Source: CAWDPQ01 sp049642465
Lineage (GTDB): Bacteria; Acidobacteriota; Vicinamibacteria; Vicinamibacterales; 2-12-FULL-66-21
NCBI GenBank assembly: GCA_049642465.1
Contig: JBAROV010000107.1
Coordinates: forward strand, 1-6,590
Reading direction: 5' to 3'
Length of the DNA: 6,590 bases
The translations under genes were made by a program, and so were the position numbers. How positions within the stretch are numbered: position 1 is the first letter of the stretch; the number at the start of each line of letters is the position of its first letter. This document shows positions 1 through 5,068 of this stretch, piece by piece. A model generated the notes under the pieces. That model worked only from the letters and a program-made list of their open reading frames with translations, did no database searches and was not told where the DNA came from.

Positions 1-271
1 TTCTGAACCCGGTCAACGTGACCCGCAGGTCGTAGGTGCCGGCGAACAGGTTCGTGAACACGAACAGCCCCGCGCTGTCCGTCACCGTCTCGCGGGTCAC
101 CGCGGTCGCCGTGTTGCGCACCGTGACCGCCGCGCCGGGAATGGCGCCCTTGCTGCTGTCTATCACCGAGCCGCCAATCTGGCCGCTCAGTCCTTGGGCG
201 TTGGCGAGACCCGGCGTGCCGACCGCCAGGGCCAGTGTCAGAAGACCGACGACACCTACGAAACGATTCAC
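1..271 (-). CDS. TonB-dependent receptor, N-terminal fragment (signal peptide plus carboxypeptidase-regulatory-like domain)
   Basis: Only the first 90 codons lie in the window; the gene continues past the left edge. It starts at a GTG (271-269) with AGGAGG four bases upstream. The translation opens MNRFVGVVGLLTLALAVGTP, a Sec signal peptide with a likely cleavage after Ala-Asn-Ala (residues 23-25). Residues 28-90 form a beta-sandwich of the CarboxypepD_reg-like type, with the usual 'GxVxDxxGAxxPGAxVTVxN' and 'TDxxGxFxFxxLxxGxYxLxVxxxGF' patterns. In Acidobacteriota this domain typically precedes the plug and 22-strand barrel of large TonB-dependent outer-membrane receptors, so an importer of oligosaccharides or other large ligands is likely. 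The plug and barrel are not visible, so another surface protein sharing this leading domain is possible. It follows the IclR-family gene on the same strand by 174 bp and appears to have its own promoter. Confidence 0.8.
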   Translation of the reverse strand, partial: MNRFVGVVGLLTLALAVGTPGLANAQGLSGQIGGSVIDSSKGAIPGAAVTVRNTATAVTRETVTDSAGLFVFTNLFAGTYDLRVTLTGFR

Positions 272-275
272 GTTT

Positions 276-281
276 CCTCCT
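276..281 (-). promoter_or_regulatory. Ribosome binding site fixing the GTG start of the receptor gene
   Basis: AGGAGG on the minus strand lies four bases before the GTG at 271-269. The signal peptide begins exactly at that codon, so this site decides a non-ATG start that could easily be missed. Confidence 0.7.
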
Positions 282-363
282 CAGCGTAAACACTTCAGCG
301 AGGTTCAGTGGATCTGCTGCGCACGGGCCAGCCGCGCACGTCCGCTGCGACGAACGGTGATGG

Positions 364-393
364 TCTATGCCAGCTTCATTCCCCCTTTGTCAA
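364..393 (-). promoter_or_regulatory. Candidate sigma-70 promoter for the TonB-dependent receptor
   Basis: On the minus strand a perfect -35 hexamer TTGACA (393-388) is followed after 18 bp by CATAGA (369-364), a weak -10 matching TATAAT at three positions. Transcription would start near 357, giving an untranslated leader of about 85 nt. A run of seven A/T pairs (395-401) sits directly upstream of the -35 and could act as an UP element or bend the DNA. The weak -10 beside a perfect -35 would fit a promoter that needs an activator. Confidence 0.5.
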
Positions 394-402
394 CAAAAAA
401 AG

Positions 403-417
403 TTGCGCCATACGAAA
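403..417. promoter_or_regulatory. Candidate regulator-binding site (13/15 match to the operator-like repeat at 4011-4025)
   Basis: TTGCGCCATACGAAA differs from TTGCGCAATACGCAA (4011-4025) at two of 15 positions. Its own dyad symmetry is poorer, since the right half is degenerate. It is centred about 53 bp upstream of the predicted receptor transcription start, just before the -35, a position typical of activator sites. It overlaps a short inverted repeat CAAC-A7-GTTG (391-405). Binding by the neighbouring IclR-family protein is an inference. Confidence 0.4.
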
Positions 418-445
418 GTCACCTGACCAGACATTCATTTTTTCA

Positions 446-1303
446 TCACGCGCCGAGCAGAGCGTTGATGTGTTCGGCGGTGTCGCGGACGTGCTGAGCC
501 AGAACGGCGTCGCGCCCCTCGAACATCCGCGTGACGGGAGCGGACACGCCGATCGAGCCAATCACGAGGCCACCCGGATCGCGCACCGGCGCGGCCACAC
601 ACCGGACGTCCTCCAGGAACTCCCCCTCGTCGGCGGCAAAGCCGCGAGCTCGCACGCTGCGGCACGCCTTGGCCAGCTCCGGCAGCGACACGCTCGTTCG
701 TGCGGTGTAACGCTCGAGCGGCGTCGTGCCATAGAGGGCCTTCAATTCCGCCAATCCGAAGTCGGCGAGCAGCGCCTTGCCGTGGGCGGTGCAGTGCAGC
801 GGCATCAGCTTGCCGGTCTGGCCGGCGACGATGACGCCTTGGTCTCCGGCGGCATAGTGATCGATGAAGAAAACCTGGCGTCCTTCGCGGACGGCGAGAT
901 GCGCAGTTTCTCCGGTGCGCGCGGCGAGCGCCTTGACCGCGTCACGGCAGATGGTGATCAGCATCCGGCTCCAGTCGTATTCACGCGACAGCCGCCAGAC
1001 GGCCGGCCCGAGCACGTAGTGCTTGCGTCCGTTGGGGTTGGCCAGAAAGCCGCGCCGCTTCAGCGTATTGGCCAGGCGGAACACGCTGCTCGGGTCGATG
1101 CCGAGGACCTGCGTCAGGTGCGCCAGCGGCACGGGCTCCGCGGACATCGCCACCGCTTCGAGGAGCGACAGCGCTCGTTCCACGCTCTGAACCGACGGCG
1201 TTTCCACCGAGCCCCGTTTTGCTTTTCTGGGGGACTTGGTCTTCACCCTACGCACGTCGCTCCCTACGGCTCGCCGGCGTTGTTCGGTCGCCGTCGATTT
1301 CAT
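446..1303 (-). CDS. IclR-family transcriptional regulator
   Basis: The 285-residue protein has the standard IclR layout. A winged helix-turn-helix spans about residues 36-95, with the recognition helix in 'GIDPSSVFRLANTLKRRGFL' (68-87). An effector-binding domain spans about 110-283, with the family signatures 'LHCTAHGKALLA' (169-180), 'DEGEFLEDVRCVAAPV' (225-240) and 'IGSIGVSAP' (248-256). IclR proteins are cytoplasmic dimers or tetramers that sense small metabolites, often sugars or aromatic acids, and repress or activate nearby catabolic genes. Residues 9-30 form an unusually Arg/Lys-rich tail ahead of the DNA-binding domain. A GTG at 1246 (residue 20) would remove part of it, but the ATG at 1303 is favoured because it overlaps the stop of the upstream ThuA-like gene as ATGA. 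Last gene of the leftward operon, so it probably controls its own expression. The effector is unknown. Confidence 0.93.
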   Translation of the reverse strand: MKSTATEQRRRAVGSDVRRVKTKSPRKAKRGSVETPSVQSVERALSLLEAVAMSAEPVPLAHLTQVLGIDPSSVFRLANTLKRRGFLANPNGRKHYVLGPAVWRLSREYDWSRMLITICRDAVKALAARTGETAHLAVREGRQVFFIDHYAAGDQGVIVAGQTGKLMPLHCTAHGKALLADFGLAELKALYGTTPLERYTARTSVSLPELAKACRSVRARGFAADEGEFLEDVRCVAAPVRDPGGLVIGSIGVSAPVTRMFEGRDAVLAQHVRDTAEHINALLGA

Positions 1304-2592
1304 TTCCCTTGTAGCCCGTGCAGCGCGTACCGCGCCATGGCCTCCGTCTGCTTGTTCTTCAGCATCGCCTTGAGGACTGGTTCCGAACGGGATGAGCCGA
1401 ATATCGCCAGCTGCCGGCAGATCGCATCCTTGGCGCCGAGCGGCGCCTGGCTTTGCAGGACCTTCAGCATCTTCTGCTCGGCGTCCGCCGCCCCCCCTTT
1501 CGTGGCCGCCGCGAGACTGACTTCCCGCTCGAACCGCCGTACCTGGGCGCGATCCTGCCCGAAATCGTACGTAGTCATTGCCGCCAGCGCGTCGTCGAAC
1601 TGCCGAGTGGGTCGCGGTCGCGGCGTCGCATCGGCATCCAGATCGCCGAGCGCGTACTGAATACCCGCAAGGAACATCGCCAGCATCCGCGGATCCCAGA
1701 AAACGTCAGGGTTGTGTCCGAGGCTCGTGTAGAAGACGCGAGCTTTGCCGTGCTGACGAATCCACGCGACGGGATAGTCGTTGTCGTCGCGCAGGCACCG
1801 GCCGAAGCAGCGTCCCTGCATCATGTCCGTCGCGATCGGATCGATGCTGAGGAGCACGCGCACCTTGTCGCGCGAATACGGCGCCGCAAGGCGGTAGAAC
1901 TCATCGACGTACTCGAACGGCTTGCCGTCGAAAGCGCGGGCGATCGGATGTGTGGGATCTTCGATGTTGATCGTCGCTTTCTCCGTCGGTTCGCGATGCG
2001 AGGCGCCGGTCGCGCCGAGGATCTCGCCGAACTCGGTCCACTGCGGCGAGGCGACGCTGGTGCCGTGATTGCCGACGATGCCGCCGCCGTTGGTGACAAA
2101 CGCGACGAAAGCGGCCCGCATCTCCGGCGTGTCGAAGACGTCACCGACGGTGTTGTTCAGATAAACCGCGTCGTATTGCTGCAGGTTTGCCGCGGAGATG
2201 GTGCCAGGTTCGCTCGACAGCGTGGCCGTGAACGCCCCGGTTTTCTCACCCATCAACTGCGCCGCGAGGTTCGCGTGAGGAATCGAGGCGTGGCCGCCAT
2301 AAAGCCTGCCGTTGTAAATCCCTTGCCGATCGAAGACGAGGAGCTTCCGCACCTTTCTCGGAGTGGCAGGCGCTTTCGCAGGCAGGGCGGCCTCGATCTT
2401 CGCGCGGTCCTCGGCCGACACCTCGCGGCGCCGCCGTGGTTCCGGCGTCTGGCCAGGTGCTCCCTGCGACTGACCTGTTGGGGCCGGTGTCTGCGCGGCC
2501 TGCACCTGCGCCTGTACCGCCGGTGCCCGCTCGTGCAGATCGGCCGCTGCCCACATTGCCGCAACGGCAATCACGAGAGTGAAGCCCTTCAT
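1300..2592 (-). CDS. Exported ThuA-like domain protein with C-terminal HEAT-like repeats
   Basis: The 430-residue protein opens with a Sec-type signal (Lys2, hydrophobic residues 4-17, likely cleavage near Val-Gln-Ala at 26-28), then a Gln/Pro/Ala-rich linker (29-57) and a charged stretch. Residues about 82-316 match the ThuA-like family, whose fold resembles class I glutamine amidotransferases: first strand 'VRKLLVFD' (81-88), the glycine turn 'NGGGIVGNHG' (168-177), 'HPIARAF' (215-221), 'DEFY' (230-233) and the closing 'GKARVFYTSLGHN' (282-294). No complete Cys-His-Glu amidotransferase triad is evident. The C-terminus (about 385-428) has a helical repeat with 'QLAIFGSSRSEPVLKAML' and 'MARYALHGL', typical of HEAT-like repeats. 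ThuA was named in rhizobial trehalose/maltitol use, where it partners the Gfo-type enzyme ThuB. It overlaps the genes on both sides by four bases (ATGA); a GGAG lies nine bases before its start. Its reaction here is unassigned. Confidence 0.87.
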   Translation of the reverse strand: MKGFTLVIAVAAMWAAADLHERAPAVQAQVQAAQTPAPTGQSQGAPGQTPEPRRRREVSAEDRAKIEAALPAKAPATPRKVRKLLVFDRQGIYNGRLYGGHASIPHANLAAQLMGEKTGAFTATLSSEPGTISAANLQQYDAVYLNNTVGDVFDTPEMRAAFVAFVTNGGGIVGNHGTSVASPQWTEFGEILGATGASHREPTEKATINIEDPTHPIARAFDGKPFEYVDEFYRLAAPYSRDKVRVLLSIDPIATDMMQGRCFGRCLRDDNDYPVAWIRQHGKARVFYTSLGHNPDVFWDPRMLAMFLAGIQYALGDLDADATPRPRPTRQFDDALAAMTTYDFGQDRAQVRRFEREVSLAAATKGGAADAEQKMLKVLQSQAPLGAKDAICRQLAIFGSSRSEPVLKAMLKNKQTEAMARYALHGLQGK

Positions 2593-3935
2593 ATCGTGTA
2601 GCTCCAGGGCGCGCGAATGGCGCGCGAGAGCAGGCGGTTGGCCTGCGCGTCGTCAACGAATCGCTCCGCCTTCGGATCCCAGCGCAGCTTGCGCTGCAGC
2701 TCCATCGCGATGGCGGACTGCTGGCACATGGTCTCGGCGTGGACCGCGGCGGTGATCGGCGAGATCGGCTGCGCCTTCTTCCGGATGGCGTTCAGGAAGT
2801 TCTGCTTGTGATCGTCGGAGAAGATGACGCGCTTCTCGCTCGGCCCGATGACGGTCTCGGCCAGCGATGCCGGCTCGGTGCGGATGCCCTGCCGGCTGAC
2901 CCAGATCCAGCCCTTCGTTCCCGTGACGAGGCTGGCCATGTTGCCCAACTCGAACTGCTTCGCCCTCGCCTTGGCGGTGACGAGATCCATGTGAATCACC
3001 GTCGGTCCGCTCGCGTATTTCTGCTCGACGGTCCAGGAGTACGGCACGTCGCGGATGTCCTGGTAATAGCGCGCGCGCCCCTCGATCTCGATCGGCGTCG
3101 TCTCGTCGGTGTCCAGAAAGAACTGCGCGGCGTCGAGATCGTGAATGCCCCAGGCGCCGCCGAGGCAGCCGAGGCCGTAATCCCGGATGAACAGCCAGGT
3201 GAGCGAGACGCGCACATCGCTGTACGGCACCCACGGCGATGGCCCGAGCCACATGTCGTAGTTGAAGCCCGGCGGCGGTTCCTTCAGCGTTTCCGGATGC
3301 TCGGGCTTCGGAGTGCCGCCGCCGGCCGATCCGATCATGATGGTCCGCACGTCGCCGATGTAGCCGTTCCTGACCAGCTCCGCCGTGTGGCGGTAGTAGT
3401 GGCTCGAGCGCTGCTGCGTGCCCCACTGGAAGACGACACCGTATTTCTTCACCGCCTCGCGCAACGCGAGGCCTTCCGCGAGCGTGACGCTCAGCGGCTT
3501 CTCGCAATAAATGTGCTTGCCGCGACGGGCGGCCTCGATGCCCATCAGGGGGTGCCATCGTTCACCGGCCGCGATGACGACCGCGTCGATGTCCTTGCGC
3601 GCCAGCAGCTCGCGAAAATCGGGGAAGCCCAGGCACGCCTTGTCGCCGTAGTGCTGATCGACCGCGGTCTTGAACTTCTCGAGCGTTTCCTCGCGGATGT
3701 CGCTGATCGCCAGGACGCGGACATCGGGCATCTTCAGGAACCCGCGCACGTGGCCGCCGCCCATCCTGCCGACGCCGATGTGCCCGAGCTGGATACGGTC
3801 ACTGGGTGGAGTGGTCTGCGATCCGGCGATGACGTGTCTGGGCACGATCATGGGCGCGACCGCGGCGACCGTTGCCGCGCGCAGGAAATCCCGACGATTC
3901 ACGTGCGAACGCGGAGCCGGAGGCAGCTTCGTCAT
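2589..3935 (-). CDS. Tat-exported Gfo/Idh/MocA family oxidoreductase (leftward copy)
   Basis: Nicotinamide-dependent sugar or polyol dehydrogenase/oxidoreductase, 448 residues from the ATG at 3935. That start has GGGAGG four bases upstream; the adjacent ATG at 3938 is only one base from the site, and longer in-frame extensions have no export signal at their start. A twin-arginine signal 'NRRDFLRAA' (13-21) precedes a hydrophobic stretch. The Rossmann fold begins with 'GHIGVGRMGGGH' (51-62). The family motif Glu-Lys-Pro is at 145-147, Lys146 being the expected catalytic lysine. The C-terminal domain carries 'GIHDLD' (263-268), matching the conserved GxHxxD with His265 and Asp268. Periplasmic family members such as Zymomonas glucose-fructose oxidoreductase hold NADP tightly, and a similar retained cofactor is expected here. 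First gene of the leftward operon; its stop overlaps the ThuA-like start (ATGA). The C-terminal tail resembles that of the oxidoreductase at 5069-6454. Substrate unknown. Confidence 0.92.
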   Translation of the reverse strand: MTKLPPAPRSHVNRRDFLRAATVAAVAPMIVPRHVIAGSQTTPPSDRIQLGHIGVGRMGGGHVRGFLKMPDVRVLAISDIREETLEKFKTAVDQHYGDKACLGFPDFRELLARKDIDAVVIAAGERWHPLMGIEAARRGKHIYCEKPLSVTLAEGLALREAVKKYGVVFQWGTQQRSSHYYRHTAELVRNGYIGDVRTIMIGSAGGGTPKPEHPETLKEPPPGFNYDMWLGPSPWVPYSDVRVSLTWLFIRDYGLGCLGGAWGIHDLDAAQFFLDTDETTPIEIEGRARYYQDIRDVPYSWTVEQKYASGPTVIHMDLVTAKARAKQFELGNMASLVTGTKGWIWVSRQGIRTEPASLAETVIGPSEKRVIFSDDHKQNFLNAIRKKAQPISPITAAVHAETMCQQSAIAMELQRKLRWDPKAERFVDDAQANRLLSRAIRAPWSYTI

Positions 3936-3939
3936 CATT

Positions 3940-3945
3940 CCTCCC
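3940..3945 (-). promoter_or_regulatory. Ribosome binding site deciding the start of the leftward oxidoreductase
   Basis: GGGAGG on the minus strand is followed by two adjacent ATG codons at 3938 and 3935. The spacing is one base to the first and four to the second, so the second is preferred. A downstream GTG at 3902, which would begin right at the twin-arginine motif, has no such site. Confidence 0.65.
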
Positions 3946-3966
3946 AGTCGGAAGCGAGCGTCTGGC

Positions 3967-3995
3967 TTGACACCCGACGGCGCCGTTAGTATAAG
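3967..3995 (+). promoter_or_regulatory. Strong sigma-70 promoter for the rightward operon
   Basis: A perfect TTGACA (3967-3972), a 17-bp spacer and TATAAG (3990-3995, five of six consensus bases) make this the best promoter in the window. Transcription would start near 4001-4003, leaving a leader of about 95 nt before the GTG at 4097. The 15-bp inverted repeat at 4011-4025 lies just downstream of the start, where a bound protein would block RNA polymerase. Confidence 0.75.
3977..3986. repeat. 10-bp perfect palindrome inside the rightward promoter spacer
   Basis: ACGGCGCCGT reads the same on both strands. It lies between the -35 and -10 of the rightward promoter and over the predicted start of the leftward transcript. 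It could be a second operator. In GC-rich DNA a chance palindrome of this length is not rare. Confidence 0.35.
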
Positions 3996-4018
3996 AGCTG
4001 CGCGCCACGTTTGCGCAA
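3988..4018 (-). promoter_or_regulatory. Candidate promoter for the leftward operon, overlapping the rightward one
   Basis: On the minus strand TATACT (3993-3988) matches five of six -10 bases. No good -35 exists at the normal distance: the closest is TTGCGC (4018-4013) with a long 19-bp spacer. This -10 shares bases 3990-3993 with the rightward -10, so the two promoters should compete for polymerase. The poor -35 lies inside the inverted repeat at 4011-4025. Start of transcription would be near 3981, about 45 nt before the ATG. Confidence 0.45.
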
Positions 4019-4025
4019 TACGCAA
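4011..4025. promoter_or_regulatory. Candidate operator, 15-bp inverted repeat between the divergent operons
   Basis: TTGCGCAATACGCAA is a dyad of TTGCG and CGCAA around five bases; read as 7-1-7, the half-sites TTGCGCA and TTGCGTA agree at six of seven bases. It covers the initially transcribed region of the rightward unit (centre about +16) and the -35 region of the leftward unit (centre about -37). IclR-family operators are commonly imperfect palindromes of about this length, and an IclR-family gene is in the leftward operon. A related copy lies at 403-417. Confidence 0.55.
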
Positions 4026-4037
4026 GCACCGGTTCAA

Positions 4038-4047
4038 AAAATATTTT
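4038..4047. repeat. A/T palindrome in the divergent control region
   Basis: AAAATATTTT is a perfect 10-bp palindrome within the only strongly A/T-rich patch of this region (4036-4047). It is about 57-66 bp upstream of the predicted leftward start and inside the rightward leader. It may be an UP-like or bending element, or simply a low-complexity patch. Confidence 0.25.
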
Positions 4048-4086
4048 CCTTTCCGATTTGACCGACATCAGCGGTGCGCCGGCAAG

Positions 4087-4092
4087 GGAGGG
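4087..4092 (+). promoter_or_regulatory. Ribosome binding site fixing a GTG start
   Basis: GGGAGG ends four bases before the GTG at 4097. The next ATG, at 4109, is 16 bases away and too far. An upstream in-frame TTG at 4058 has no comparable site. Confidence 0.65.
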
Positions 4093-4096
4093 TGTC

Positions 4097-5044
4097 GTGC
4101 CAGATGCCATGAATCGTCGCACGTTCGCCAAGGCGGTCCTCACCGGGCTCGGCGCGACGGCGATGCCGGTTACCGGCGCGAGCCCCGCAACCCAAACGGC
4201 TGCCGGCAGCCAGGGCAGCCCGGCAAAGCAGCTTCGCATCGGCTGTACCTCCCTGGTGTGGGGCGTCTTTCCCCGCGCGCCGGAGCCGCTCGAAACCGCT
4301 GTCCGCGACATGTCGGAGCTCGGCTACAAGGGATTCGAGACGTTCGGCCACGTCGTGGAGGACTGGGACAAGAAGGGCACGCTGGAAAGGCTCATTTCCC
4401 AATACAAGATCCCGCTCATCTCTGCGTACGCCCCGCTCAACGTCATCGATCCATCTGTTCGGCAGAACGAAATTGCCACGATCGTCCGCTGGGGCAAGAT
4501 TCTGAGGAAGTACGGGGCGACCTTCCTGGTGATCGAGGCAGGCGGCGCCAAACGCGCGGGCTACGACTTCGCCGCGCACCGCGCCAACATCGTCTCCGCG
4601 CTCAACGACTACGGCAAGGCCATGGCCGATCTCGGCGTCGGCTCGGGTCTCCACCAGCACACCGGCACCGCCATCGAAACGCGCGACGAGGTGTATGCCG
4701 TGATGGAGAGCGTCGACACGCGGATTTTCAAGTTCGCGCCCGACGTCGGCCAGTTGCAGAAGGGCGGCGCCGATGCTGCGAAGATCGTGAAGGACTTCGC
4801 ATCCATCACCGTCCACATGCACCTGAAGGACTTCGTCAGCGGTCCGCACATGGGCGGCTATTCCCCGCTGGGCATCGGAATGGTCGATCTGAAATCAATC
4901 CTCGAGACGATGGAACAGGCAAATCCGAAGGCCAACATCATGCACGAACTCGACCCGTCGAGAAACATGCCCTACACGCCGCGCCAGACGGCGGAAATCA
5001 GCAAGTGGTATCTGCAGAAGCTTGGCTACATGCTGGGAAGCTGA
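4097..5044 (+). CDS. Tat-exported IolE-like sugar phosphate isomerase/epimerase superfamily protein (TIM barrel)
   Basis: The 315-residue product starts at GTG 4097, preferred for its well-placed GGGAGG. A twin-arginine motif 'NRRTFAKA' (6-13) is followed by a hydrophobic stretch and a Ser/Thr/Ala/Gln-rich linker to about residue 44. Residues 46-310 fit the xylose isomerase-like TIM barrel (AP endonuclease 2 family). Late-strand motifs resemble inosose dehydratase IolE: 'GLHQHTGT' (184-191), 'FAPDVGQLQKGG' (213-224), 'HMHLKD' (240-245) and 'HELDPS' (283-288). His186/His188, Asp216, His242 and Glu284 are candidate metal or acid-base residues on strands 5-8, and Glu147 in 'VIEAGG' is another. 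Relatives isomerise, epimerise or dehydrate sugars and keto-polyols; DgpC-type members cleave 3-keto-C-glycosides. First gene of the rightward operon, 24 bp before a Gfo/Idh/MocA gene, so it probably acts on a keto-sugar made by an oxidoreductase. The exact reaction is inferred. Confidence 0.88.
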   Translation: MPDAMNRRTFAKAVLTGLGATAMPVTGASPATQTAAGSQGSPAKQLRIGCTSLVWGVFPRAPEPLETAVRDMSELGYKGFETFGHVVEDWDKKGTLERLISQYKIPLISAYAPLNVIDPSVRQNEIATIVRWGKILRKYGATFLVIEAGGAKRAGYDFAAHRANIVSALNDYGKAMADLGVGSGLHQHTGTAIETRDEVYAVMESVDTRIFKFAPDVGQLQKGGADAAKIVKDFASITVHMHLKDFVSGPHMGGYSPLGIGMVDLKSILETMEQANPKANIMHELDPSRNMPYTPRQTAEISKWYLQKLGYMLGS

Positions 5045-5068
5045 CAAGGGAAAAGTCGGAGGAGATCA

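Noticed and set aside
391..405. CAAC-A7-GTTG inverted repeat as a terminator for the regulator operon
   Set aside because: The stem is only four weak pairs with no GC-rich part, and it overlaps the receptor -35, so a promoter role is more likely.
308..1660. Plus-strand open frame of 450 codons spanning the IclR-family gene and its flanks
   Set aside because: It crosses two real minus-strand genes and an intergenic promoter region, with Arg/His-rich, family-less sequence.
1453..2601. Long plus-strand open frame of 382 codons opposite the ThuA-like gene
   Set aside because: It is the antisense shadow of a gene with clear domain motifs. Its translation is Arg-rich and matches no family I recognise.
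2739..3989. Long plus-strand open frame of 416 codons opposite the leftward oxidoreductase
   Set aside because: Antisense to a gene with intact Rossmann, EKP and GxHxxD motifs. Long antisense frames are expected in GC-rich DNA.
3936..4037. Longer version of the leftward oxidoreductase starting at 4037
   Set aside because: The extension runs through both promoter -10 elements, lacks a ribosome site and would bury the Tat signal about 45 residues in.
4058..4096. Earlier TTG start for the IolE-like gene
   Set aside because: No ribosome binding site, and it only adds residues before the twin-arginine motif. GTG 4097 has a well-spaced GGGAGG.
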